From FEN-1219 sp035644475 (GTDB lineage Bacteria; Pseudomonadota; Gammaproteobacteria; Steroidobacterales; Rariloculaceae), in contig DASQOL010000141.1 in the NCBI GenBank assembly GCA_035644475.1, forward strand, positions 1 to 48,599: DNA of 48,599 nucleotides. Reading direction: 5' to 3'. A program made the position numbers and the translations under genes. This document shows, one piece after another, positions 16,848 through 23,854 of this stretch. Below the pieces are notes generated by a model, which saw only the letters and a list, made by a program, of their open reading frames with translations, searched no databases and was not told where the DNA came from. Position 1 is the first letter of the stretch; each line of letters begins with the position of its first letter.

Positions 16848-17780
16848 TCAGGGCGTCTCGTCGACTTCCTTCCTCTGCTGGACGACGAGGTCGGCGGGTG
16901 TGACCTTGAGCACCAGCGCCATCGCGCTCGCCACGTAGATCGACGAGTAGGTGCCGACGACGATGCCGATCATCAACGCGACGGAGAATCCCCAGAGCGT
17001 GTCGCCACCCAACAGCCACAGCGCAACGACCACCAGCAGCGTGGTGATGCCGGTCATGATCGTGCGCGACAGCGTCTGGTTGACCGCGGCGTCGACGATC
17101 TTGTCGGGCGCCCCGCGCCGCATCGTGCGGAAGTTGTCGCGAATTCGATCGTAGACGACGACCGTGTCGTTCAGCGACCAACCGAGCACGGCCAACACCG
17201 CGCCGAGCACGGTGAGGTCGAACTGCCAGCGAAACAGGGAAAACGCCCCTACGACGACGGTGATGTCGTGCAGCGTGGCGATGATCGCGCCGAGCGCGAG
17301 CTTCCACTGAAACCGCACCATCACGTACACGAAGATCAGCAGCAGCGCGATCACGAGCGCAACAACGCCCTTCACGGCGAAGTCCGCGCCGACCTGACCG
17401 TCGACCAAATCGAGGGGCCGTAGGGTCACGCCGGGACTGCGCGCGCTCAAGATGTCGAGAAGGCGCTGCCGGAGCTGGTCCGGGTCGCTCATGTCCTTGA
17501 GCGGCGGCAACCGAATCAGCACGTCGGAGGTTGAACCAATCGTCTGCACCTGCGGGTTGGCGAAACCGGCGGCCTCGAGATCCGTGCGGATCGATTCGAG
17601 ATTGGCTTCAGCGCTGTACTTCGCCTCGGCGATGACACCACCCCTAAAGTCGATGCCGAGGTTCAAGCCGAAGATCAGCAGGGACAACACGGAGATCAAG
17701 CTCACCGTCGCCGACGCGGTGAGCGCCACGCGGCGATACTTCATGAACGGAAACTTAGGGACGGCTGTCAACAGCTGCAT
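16848..17780 (-). CDS. secF: Protein translocase accessory subunit SecF
   Basis: A 310-residue SecF with the typical N-terminal FMKYRRVALTAS, the first periplasmic GLNLGIDFRGGV, and the conserved VLGWSLNDTVVVYDRIRDNFR and LSRTIMTGITTLLVVVALW in helices 4 and 5. Six membrane segments are expected, with one large periplasmic loop at residues 45-130. SecF forms the proton-driven SecDF complex with SecD. Unusually, secD and yajC are absent: the gene upstream on the same strand is tatA, 88 bp away. The ATG at 17778-17780 has no strong ribosome site. Confidence 0.95.
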   Translation of the reverse strand: MQLLTAVPKFPFMKYRRVALTASATVSLISVLSLLIFGLNLGIDFRGGVIAEAKYSAEANLESIRTDLEAAGFANPQVQTIGSTSDVLIRLPPLKDMSDPDQLRQRLLDILSARSPGVTLRPLDLVDGQVGADFAVKGVVALVIALLLIFVYVMVRFQWKLALGAIIATLHDITVVVGAFSLFRWQFDLTVLGAVLAVLGWSLNDTVVVYDRIRDNFRTMRRGAPDKIVDAAVNQTLSRTIMTGITTLLVVVALWLLGGDTLWGFSVALMIGIVVGTYSSIYVASAMALVLKVTPADLVVQQRKEVDETP

Positions 17781-17868
17781 ATAGAAAGGCCGGGGGCGAA
17801 ATGCGCCGCCCGCGTCGCGTGAGTCGAGGGACCTTCGAGGATTACTCGGGGGATTATTTCTTTGGCGA

Positions 17869-18066
17869 TTATTGCTTCGGCTCGTCTTCGCGCGTCAGCT
17901 GCTTCGGCGCCGGCTCTTCGTCCTCGCCGGTATTCATCGCCTTCTTGAAGCTCTTGATCGCACCGCCCAGGTCGCTGCCTACGTCCTTCAGCTTCTTCGT
18001 GCCGAAAATCATCGCAACGATCGCGAGGATGATCAGGAGCTGCAGGGGATTCATCGCGAGACCCAT
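17869..18066 (-). CDS. tatA: Twin-arginine translocase subunit TatA
   Basis: A 65-residue TatA. The single membrane helix at residues 6-20 (NPLQLLIILAIVAMI) is followed by the hallmark FGTKKLKDVGSDLGGAIKSFKKAM hinge and amphipathic helix, then an acidic tail. TatA oligomers form the passage for folded proteins brought by TatBC. The ATG at 18064-18066 has GGAG 8 nt upstream; an internal ATG at 18054 lacks one. tatB and tatC are not adjacent. The Rieske protein encoded 3 kb away carries a twin-arginine N-terminus and is a likely client. Confidence 0.95.
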   Translation of the reverse strand: MGLAMNPLQLLIILAIVAMIFGTKKLKDVGSDLGGAIKSFKKAMNTGEDEEPAPKQLTREDEPKQ

Positions 18067-18079
18067 AACCTCTTCTCCA

Positions 18080-18146
18080 ACGCCGGTCCATTGGCGTGTC
18101 GGCAAAAGGGCATTTTGCGCGCCCCGGTAGGGAAAATCCATTTCCC
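18080..18146. repeat. Three short inverted repeats upstream of tatA
   Basis: ACGCC/GGCGT (18080-18084, 18093-18097), GCAAAA/TTTTGC (18102-18107, 18113-18118) and GGGAAA/TTTCCC (18130-18135, 18141-18146) are spaced regularly, with 5-8-nt loops, in the tatA-slt divergent spacer. They could be operators or leader hairpins; no function is shown. Confidence 0.45.
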
Positions 18147-18287
18147 GCGTCACAGACGGCCGTCCCGTCCGGAGGCGCCCCGGCGAGGTGGTTGGAGCCC
18201 GGCGGCCGGGCCGGCGCCCGGGCAGCGACCTCCCGCTAGGCCCCAGAGCCAAGTGACCGGCCGGAACGCTTGTCATATGCTCGGGCC

Positions 18288-20297
18288 ATGCCGGCCGTTT
18301 TCCACAGACTGACCGCGCCACTCGTGGCCGCGCTCGCCGTCGCGGCTTTCGGCGTGTCGTCCGCCCTCGCCGCCGACGACGACCCACTGGCCGCCCCGCG
18401 GCAATTGTTCGTCTTGGCCTATGCCGCCGCGGAGACCGGTGCTCCGCTGCCGAGCCTCACCGATCCGGCCGAGCTCCGCGCCTATCCGTTGTATTCGTAT
18501 CTCGAGCGCGCGCGGCTCATCCGCGCGCTCGGCAAGATCAAGGGCGTGGACCCACTCGCCGCCGACGAGGACGCGCGCGCGTTCCTGGCTGCGCACGCCG
18601 GCGAGCCCGTGGCTGCCGACCTGCGGCGTGCCTGGCTCCGGAGCCTCGCGGCCCGAGCCCAGTGGTCGACGTTCGCGGAGCAGTACTCCTCTCCGGTCGC
18701 CGACACACGGCTGCGCTGCCAATGGCTCGAAGCGCGGATCGCGCTCGAGCGAACGACGGACCTCGAGACGGACGTCGTGGAGCAGTGGCTGACGCCGCAA
18801 CGACTGCCGCCGGAGTGCGAGGAAGCGTTCGACTGGCTGCGCGCGCGCGACGGGCTCACCGACGCGCTCGTCGAGGAGCGCGTGCGGCGGCTGCTTGCGA
18901 TCGGCCAGACGGACTTCGCGCGCAGCATCGCGCGCCGACTGCCCGCCGGCCGCGCCGCCCCGCTCACGCGCTGGGCCGACATGCTCGACAAACCCGCGGC
19001 CACGCTCGACGCGGTGCTCGCCGATCCGAATCTCACAAGCGAGCTCGACAGCGCGCCGCTCGCCGCGGGCTGGCGCAAGCTCGCGCGCGGCAACGCGAGC
19101 GCCGCGCTCGCGCGCTACGACCGCTTGCTCGCCGTCGTCGGACGCGACTCGCCCGCCGCCGCCCGCTACACGCTCGTGCTCGCGCTCGGTCTCGCGTGGG
19201 ACCGGCGCGCGGCCGAAGCGCTCGAGCTTTTCAACGACGTTCCCTCGGCCGCGTTCGACGACTATGCGCGCGGCTGGCAGGCGCGCGCCGCGCTCTGGAC
19301 ACGCGATTGGCTGCAGGTGCAGCGCTCGATCGCGACGATGTCGGACGACGAGCGCGGCGCGGCGCGTTGGCGCTACTGGAGCGCCCGCGCGGCGGCGGCG
19401 CTGGGCGACGAGCATGCCGCGAGCGACCTCTACGAAGCGCTCTTGCCGAGCGACAACTTCTACGCGGCGAACGCCGCCGCTCGCCTCGGCCGGCCGGCCG
19501 AGCCGCATCCGTCGCGACTCGAGCAGCACCCGGAGGAGATCGAAGCGCTGGGCGCGCGGCCCGGGTTCGTGCGCGCGCGCGAGCTCAAGCTCTGCGGTAT
19601 GCGCGGCCCCGCGTTCCGCGAGTGGCAAGCGGCCTTCGGCGCGCTGACGGACGCCGAGCGCACCCAAGCCGTCGCGCTCGCGGCGAGCTGGCAATGGCAC
19701 GACGTCTCCGTCGCCATGGCGACCGAGCAGCGCGTGTTCTACGACTACGCGCTGCTGTATCCGCGGCCGTACGACGCCGAGGTCAACGCCGCCGCCGGGC
19801 TCGCGTCGCTCGACGCGCCGCTGCTCTACGGGATGATTCGGCAGGAGAGCCTGTTTCGCTCGGATGTGGTGTCGCCGGCCGGCGCCGTGGGGCTCGCCCA
19901 GCTCCTGCCCGATACGGCGGTGCGGACCGCACGGGCGTGGCGGCACCCAGAGCCGGGCACCGTGGACCTGCTCGACCCCGCGATGAACATCCAGCTCGGC
20001 GCGTGGCACATGCGCGATCTCACGGACCGTTTCGACCGACAGACGGCCGTCGCGCTCGCGGCCTACAACGCGGGCCAGTCGGCGGCCGAGCGGTGGCTGC
20101 CGCTAGAAAGCGTCGACACCGACATCTGGATCGAGAACATTCCCTACAACGAGACGCGCGAGTACGTGGAGCGCGTGCTATGGCACCGGATCGTCTTCGC
20201 GTGGCTCGCGTCCGGCACGCCCCAGCGGGTGGACGCCTGGCTCACGCAGACCGCACCCCTGCGTCCCATTCGCCAGGCATCCGCCGGAGGCGACTAG
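18288..20297 (+). CDS. slt: Soluble-type lytic murein transglycosylase (Slt70-like)
   Basis: A 669-residue periplasmic protein. Residues 1-29 are a signal peptide ending SALAAD. Residues 35-450 form the helical U-shaped superhelix domain of Slt70, and about 500-650 the lysozyme-like SLT domain, with catalytic Glu520 in YGMIRQESLF, then GLAQLLPDTA, VALAAYNAG and ENIPYNETREYVERVL. It cleaves peptidoglycan between MurNAc and GlcNAc to leave 1,6-anhydroMurNAc. The ATG at 18288 is the one that exposes a clean signal peptide. It lies divergent from tatA. Length fits the family. Confidence 0.95.
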   Translation: MPAVFHRLTAPLVAALAVAAFGVSSALAADDDPLAAPRQLFVLAYAAAETGAPLPSLTDPAELRAYPLYSYLERARLIRALGKIKGVDPLAADEDARAFLAAHAGEPVAADLRRAWLRSLAARAQWSTFAEQYSSPVADTRLRCQWLEARIALERTTDLETDVVEQWLTPQRLPPECEEAFDWLRARDGLTDALVEERVRRLLAIGQTDFARSIARRLPAGRAAPLTRWADMLDKPAATLDAVLADPNLTSELDSAPLAAGWRKLARGNASAALARYDRLLAVVGRDSPAAARYTLVLALGLAWDRRAAEALELFNDVPSAAFDDYARGWQARAALWTRDWLQVQRSIATMSDDERGAARWRYWSARAAAALGDEHAASDLYEALLPSDNFYAANAAARLGRPAEPHPSRLEQHPEEIEALGARPGFVRARELKLCGMRGPAFREWQAAFGALTDAERTQAVALAASWQWHDVSVAMATEQRVFYDYALLYPRPYDAEVNAAAGLASLDAPLLYGMIRQESLFRSDVVSPAGAVGLAQLLPDTAVRTARAWRHPEPGTVDLLDPAMNIQLGAWHMRDLTDRFDRQTAVALAAYNAGQSAAERWLPLESVDTDIWIENIPYNETREYVERVLWHRIVFAWLASGTPQRVDAWLTQTAPLRPIRQASAGGD

Positions 20298-20341
20298 CGC
20301 CGGCGGCGGCGAGCGCGCCGCGCCGGCGCAGCCGGCGATCG

Positions 20342-20605
20342 TTATGCGCGCAGCCGGTCGATCTCGTCGCTCAGCCGGCTCGAGCTATCCGTGGCGATGC
20401 GCTCGAGCACCCGCACGCGCTCTTCGAGGTTGTTGATCGTCGCGTCGCGGTCGGCGAGCGCGACTTCGATCTGCTTCGCGACGTGCTGCGGCGGACGACC
20501 GAATCCGTCGTCGAAGCCGCGTCCGTACCGTCCACGACGGCCCTTCACGACCCAACAGACCATCGCGAACATCATGAAGATCCAAAACCAATTCGGACCA
20601 GCCAT
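20342..20605 (-). CDS. Small PspB-like membrane/coiled-coil protein
   Basis: An 87-residue protein with an N-terminal membrane helix (residues 5-20, WFWIFMMFAMVCWVV), a basic Gly/Arg linker and a C-terminal coiled coil (ATINNLEERVRVLERIATDSSSRLSDEIDRLRA region). This is the layout of PspB, the inner-membrane partner in the phage-shock envelope stress response, and the VLERI segment is similar. No pspA, pspC or pspF is nearby, so the name is tentative. GGGAG lies 8 nt before the ATG. It converges on slt. Confidence 0.6.
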   Translation of the reverse strand: MAGPNWFWIFMMFAMVCWVVKGRRGRYGRGFDDGFGRPPQHVAKQIEVALADRDATINNLEERVRVLERIATDSSSRLSDEIDRLRA

Positions 20606-20969
20606 CTCATTTACTCCCGATCGACCCTGTTACATCATGACCAAGCGCGCTCGCATCGAGCCTTCGACTCGATAGGGCCTCCCGCCGGGCTGCCGTTGGG
20701 GCTTCTATGGGGAGGAAGAAAACAGCAGTCGGCTCTATTCCGGCTGGTCAGACCGATCCGGAGCTATACCGACGGGAGACCCCACTCGACCGTTAGCAGG
20801 TTCCATGCCAGCGCGCCGTATCTGATGCAAGTGGTTGAATGTCCTGCGGACGAAGCCGCATGTCGCGGCGCGAGTCCGAGGGGAACGCTGGCCAAACTCG
20901 CCAGTTGTTAGCGCGATCGCTCAGCGGCTCGGGTATTTTCCATCACTCGCGTGAGTCGGGAGGTACGGG
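20606..20969. other. 364-bp spacer without a supported gene
   Basis: Between the divergent PspB-like gene and petA. It holds a hairpin TCCGG/CCGGA around 20739-20762 with GGTCAGACC inside, reminiscent of the REP palindromes elsewhere, and only very short open frames without ribosome sites. The promoters of both flanking genes must lie here, but I see no convincing -35/-10 pair. Confidence 0.5.
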
Positions 20970-21542
20970 ATGGACCGCAGAGGCTTCTTGCGAAAGTCGC
21001 TCGGCATGCTCAGCGGCGTCGCCGCGTTCTTCGCGTCGATTCCGTTCGTCAGGAGCTTCCTGCCGAGCGCGAGAGCGCGGTCGCTCGCCGAGCCGGTCGA
21101 GGTCGACTTGAGCGGCTTGGCGCCGGGAGACGTGGCCGCCCACTTGTACCGCGGCCAGACGATGTTGGTGCTGCACAGAACTCCCGAGATGCTCGCGGCG
21201 CTCGCGGCCACCGACGGGCGAGTGCTCGACGCCAACACCGACCCCGAGTACGTCGACCCTGCCTACGTCGACCCGCGACACCGCGCGATCAACCCCGAGT
21301 TCCTCGTGCTGCGGGGCGTCTGCACCCATTTGGGCTGCGTGCCGCAAAAACACGGCGTTGACGGCAAGCAGATCGTCGGAGACTGGTGGCCCGGCGGCTT
21401 CATCTGCCCTTGCCACCAATCGGGCTTCGACTACGCGGGGCGCGTGATACGCGGCCCGGCCCCGCGCAACTTACCCATTCCGCCGCACCGCTACGCGGGT
21501 CCAGCCCGGATCGTCATCGGCGAGGTGCCGCCGGTCACCTGA
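20970..21542 (+). CDS. petA: Ubiquinol-cytochrome c reductase Rieske iron-sulfur subunit
   Basis: A 190-residue Rieske protein of the bc1 type. The N-terminus RRGFLRKS is a twin-arginine signal leading into a membrane anchor (residues 12-30). Box I is CTHLGC (Cys118, His120, Cys123) and box II CPCHQSGFD (Cys146, Cys148, His149), giving the 2Cys-2His ligands of the 2Fe-2S cluster plus the disulfide pair. The cluster passes electrons from ubiquinol to cytochrome c1. A GGGAGG site precedes the ATG. The usual petB and petC do not follow; the next gene is an unrelated mini-gene on the opposite strand, so petA is detached here. Confidence 0.95.
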   Translation: MDRRGFLRKSLGMLSGVAAFFASIPFVRSFLPSARARSLAEPVEVDLSGLAPGDVAAHLYRGQTMLVLHRTPEMLAALAATDGRVLDANTDPEYVDPAYVDPRHRAINPEFLVLRGVCTHLGCVPQKHGVDGKQIVGDWWPGGFICPCHQSGFDYAGRVIRGPAPRNLPIPPHRYAGPARIVIGEVPPVT

Positions 21543-21544
21543 CC

Positions 21545-21589
21545 GGTGCCCGGCACCGGCGGTGCCTGGACCCGGTGCCTGACACCGGG
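21545..21589. repeat. REP-like palindromes downstream of petA
   Basis: GGTGCC-C-GGCACC (21545-21557) and the 7-bp stem CCCGGTG / CACCGGG (21571-21577, 21583-21589) with a CCTGA loop. The loop is the same xCTGA pentamer seen in the GGGTCTGACCC copies at 8.4 and 14.9 kb, suggesting one family of elements with different stems. Confidence 0.65.
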
Positions 21590-21591
21590 GC

Positions 21592-21623
21592 CGAAACAAA
21601 GAGGGCCGCGCGTGGCGGCCCTC
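21592..21623 (-). terminator. Intrinsic terminator of the mini-gene (minus strand)
   Basis: Perfect 9-bp GC-rich stem GAGGGCCGC / GCGGCCCTC (21601-21609, 21615-21623), loop of five, followed on the minus strand by TTTGTTTC. There is no T-run on the plus strand, so it serves the leftward mini-gene transcript and not petA. Confidence 0.78.
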
Positions 21624-21652
21624 CGTGAGATGGGTCTCTCCAATCCCGAGGA

Positions 21653-21712
21653 TTAGGTGTTGAGTCCCTCGTGGGTAAGCTCAATCGAAACCCCAAGAAT
21701 CTCACTAGACAT
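21653..21712 (-). CDS. 19-residue mini-gene product with full-length Shine-Dalgarno
   Basis: The peptide is MSSEILGVSIELTHEGLNT. The ATG (21710-21712) follows AAAGGAGGTGATCCC, which is complementary to essentially the whole 3' tail of 16S rRNA, and 30 bp after the TAA stop comes a strong terminator. This arrangement is hard to explain unless the frame is translated at a high rate. The peptide has no Cys, Trp, Tyr or Phe and no membrane helix, and does not match PqqA or another precursor I know. It is divergent from the ECF sigma operon. It could be a regulatory or precursor peptide, or the RNA could be dual-function. Function unknown. Confidence 0.6.
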   Translation of the reverse strand: MSSEILGVSIELTHEGLNT

Positions 21713-21727
21713 GGGATCACCTCCTTT
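21713..21727 (-). promoter_or_regulatory. Near-complete Shine-Dalgarno of the mini-gene
   Basis: AAAGGAGGTGATCCC on the minus strand pairs with the 16S anti-Shine-Dalgarno over about twelve bases. Other genes in the window have four to six. Such long sites can favour high initiation or ribosome retention. Confidence 0.75.
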
Positions 21728-21824
21728 GGATTGTGGGACCAGGTCTAAGCGTCGCCTATTCGGCCGCCAAAACGCAAGAGTGCGCTGGGCGGCGCGAGAC
21801 CTTCGTCGCACGCCGGAGCGCCGC

Positions 21825-21852
21825 TGTAACCAAAGCCTTCCGCGGGCCGTCT
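21825..21852 (+). promoter_or_regulatory. ECF-sigma-type promoter (TGTAACC-N16-CGTCT)
   Basis: TGTAACC (21825-21831) and CGTCT (21848-21852) are exactly 16 bp apart. The AAC core at -35 and the CGT(C/T) -10 are the common signature of ECF-type promoters. A start near 21858 would give a leader of about 17 nt before the sigma-factor ATG at 21875, so the operon is probably self-activated. Confidence 0.6.
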
Positions 21853-21874
21853 TTGCGGGCGTGGATTAACGGCA

Positions 21875-22435
21875 ATGCAAGTGGCACGAACATCGCAACC
21901 CGACGAACCGGCGGCGGCGCACGAGAAGGCAGAGCCCGCCAAGACGTTGTCGTCGTTGCGCTTCAAGCTCGCGGTGCTGCAGTACGATCGTGCGGTCTAC
22001 CGGTTCGCTCGCACGCTGCTGCGCGACGAGCGCGAGGCCGAGGACGTGGTCCAGGAGACGTTCCTGCGCTACTGGCAGCAAGGCGGCGGCGTCCGCAAGC
22101 CCCGCGAGTGGCTGTTCAAGGTCGCGCGCAACGCCTGCCTCGATCGGTTCCGCAAATCGGGGCGGCTCGTGAGCCACGAGCAAGAAGCGCCTCCGGAGCC
22201 GAGCGACGATCGCGACCCGGCATGGCACTACGCGCAGCGGGAGCTCGAGACCGACGTGCAGCGTCTGCTCGACACCCTGCCGGAGCCGCAACGGAGCCTC
22301 GTGGTGCTGTTCGACTTGCAGGGCGTGGACGGGGCGGGGTGCGCCGCAATCCTCGGGTTGAGCACTACCCAAGTGAAAGTTTACTTGCACCGCGCACGCC
22401 GCCGGCTGCGCGAGCGACTGGAGCGACGCTCATGA
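21875..22435 (+). CDS. ECF-type RNA polymerase sigma factor
   Basis: A 186-residue sigma-70 family protein with only regions 2 and 4. Region 2 covers residues about 30-100 (AVYRFARTLLRDEREAEDVVQETFLRYWQQ, in which DVVQETFLR is the -10-recognition/core-binding hallmark, then KPREWLFKVARNACLDRFRK). Region 4 spans about 125-185 (LPEPQRSLVVLFDLQGVDGAGCAAILGLS, VKVYLHRARRRLRE). It starts at ATG 21875 just after an ECF-type promoter and overlaps the anti-sigma gene by ATGA. Regulated targets are unknown; its own operon is one. Confidence 0.94.
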   Translation: MQVARTSQPDEPAAAHEKAEPAKTLSSLRFKLAVLQYDRAVYRFARTLLRDEREAEDVVQETFLRYWQQGGGVRKPREWLFKVARNACLDRFRKSGRLVSHEQEAPPEPSDDRDPAWHYAQRELETDVQRLLDTLPEPQRSLVVLFDLQGVDGAGCAAILGLSTTQVKVYLHRARRRLRERLERRS

Positions 22436-22944
22436 CGGAGAAGGATCTGCACAACGAATGGGCTTGGAGCCAAATCGAGGGCTACGCCGACGGCAGCCTG
22501 CGCGGCGCGCCTCGCGAGCGCATGCGGGCCGCGGTGCGCGACGACGCGCGGCTGCGCGCGGCCGTGGAGCGCGCCAGGGACGTGCAGTCGGCGCTGCGCC
22601 GCGCGCGGCCCGAGCCGCTGCCCGCCGGCCTGCGCCGCAAGCTGCTGCGGATCTCCGGTCCCGCGCTGCCGCGTTGGCCGGCGCTCGCGATGGCGGCGAG
22701 CGCCGCGGCGGCGGCCATGATCGCGCTGCTGCTGTGGCACCGGCCCGAGCCGCCCGCGCCGGCACCCGACGAGCGCGCCGCCGCGGTCGCGGACTTCGAG
22801 CTCGCGATGAAGTACATGCAGAAGAGCGCCGCGATCACGCACAAGGAAGTGAGCGACCGCATCGGCGGCGGGCTGCAAGAAGCGTTGACCGTGAGCGGCA
22901 ACTCGCTCCGCGAGTCGGCGAAGCGCACGAACACCGGAGGCTGA
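22432..22944 (+). CDS. Putative single-pass anti-sigma factor
   Basis: A 170-residue protein whose ATG overlaps the sigma stop codon (ATGA), so the two are translationally coupled. Residues 1-60 are a helical cytoplasmic domain (SQIEGYADGSLRG) without the HxxxCxxC zinc motif, about 82-103 a membrane helix (WPALAMAASAAAAAMIALLLW) and the rest periplasmic. Position and topology identify it as the anti-sigma factor that holds the ECF sigma at the membrane until an envelope signal arrives. The sequence itself is not strongly conserved. Confidence 0.78.
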   Translation: MTEKDLHNEWAWSQIEGYADGSLRGAPRERMRAAVRDDARLRAAVERARDVQSALRRARPEPLPAGLRRKLLRISGPALPRWPALAMAASAAAAAMIALLLWHRPEPPAPAPDERAAAVADFELAMKYMQKSAAITHKEVSDRIGGGLQEALTVSGNSLRESAKRTNTGG

Positions 22945-22948
22945 CGAC

Positions 22949-23524
22949 ATGACGACTCGACTTTCCTTTGCCGCAACGGCCCTGCTGACACTCTGTGGAG
23001 CGGCGCGCGCCCAAAACGGCTATTTCGACTTCGGCCAGATTCCGGGGCTCGACGCCGAGCCGACCGTGCAGATCGACCTGAACCCGATGATGCTCGGCTG
23101 GGTAACGCAAGCCGCGAAGCAAGACGATCCTGAAGCCGCAAAGGCGATCGCGAGCCTCAAGGGCGTGCGGGTGCTCGTCTACGAAAACATCGACGCCTCC
23201 GTGAAAGCGGTGAGCCAGTTCATCGCGGACGCATCGCGCAAGCTCGAAGGCGACGGCTGGCAGCGCACGGTGTACGTGCACGACGGCGACGACAACGTCC
23301 GCATCTACATGAAGCCAGGCGACCCCAAAGCCCCCAAGGCGGAGATCGCCGGGTTCGTGGTCATGGTGGTCGACGACAGCGACGCCGTGTTCATCAACGT
23401 GGCTGGCCCGCTCGACCCGGAGCAGCTCGGCCGGCTCACGGGCGGGCTCGGCTGGGGCGGCATGCTCAACGGATTCATCGGCGGCTCGCGGAACCACGAC
23501 GAGGAACGCGATCACGACCGATGA
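22949..23524 (+). CDS. DUF4252 family secreted protein
   Basis: A 191-residue protein with a signal peptide (residues 1-21, cleavage after GAARA). The mature part follows the DUF4252 pattern: VQIDLNPMMLGWV, LKGVRVLVYENID, W-x-R-x-VYVHDGDDNVRIYMK, and FVVMVVDDSDAVFINVAGPLDPEQLGRL in outline. DUF4252 genes are often next to ECF sigma/anti-sigma pairs, as here, 4 bp after the anti-sigma gene, with GGAGG 8 nt before the ATG. It may be the envelope sensor or the output of the sigma system; biochemical function is not known. Confidence 0.85.
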   Translation: MTTRLSFAATALLTLCGAARAQNGYFDFGQIPGLDAEPTVQIDLNPMMLGWVTQAAKQDDPEAAKAIASLKGVRVLVYENIDASVKAVSQFIADASRKLEGDGWQRTVYVHDGDDNVRIYMKPGDPKAPKAEIAGFVVMVVDDSDAVFINVAGPLDPEQLGRLTGGLGWGGMLNGFIGGSRNHDEERDHDR

Positions 23525-23854
23525 TGCCCCTGCGCTGGACACCTTCGGCGCGACCGCCAGGATGGCGGGCCGGCCGCGGCTTTTGAGCCTGGGGCGCGAC
23601 CGCGGTGCCGGTTTCGACCAACTAGTGGCGCGGCGCGCGAACCGCGCTCCCGGCGCGGCCCCGCGCCGCTCGCCAGCATTCCGCGGCCACACAATGAGTT
23701 ACGTCTTCGATGACACACTGGCACGAAACCTGCCATGGGAACGGGCGAGCGAGCGTCGGCGCCGGCGGATAATCCAGGCGCGCGGGGCGAGCTCCGGGGT
23801 AGGCCGCGGGGTCGGATCCGATGGGGTCCGGCCCCGCGAGGCGGGAGGAAAACG
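23525..23854. other. 330-bp spacer and structured leader of the ABC operon
   Basis: No supported gene. At its end lies a stable hairpin: CGCGGGG (23805-23811) pairs with CCCCGCG (23832-23838), and inside GGATCC pairs with GGGTCC through one G-U. It finishes six bases before the GGAGG of the ATPase gene, so it could limit or regulate translation. Confidence 0.5.

Noticed and set aside
20707..20796. Short frame of 29 codons in the petA upstream spacer
   Set aside because: No ribosome site and no recognisable sequence; chance expectation for such length is high.
21713..21727. Plus strand reads GGGATCACCTCCTTT, the typical 3' end of 16S rRNA
   Set aside because: No rRNA sequence lies upstream. 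On the minus strand the same bases are a near-complete Shine-Dalgarno placed correctly before an ATG.
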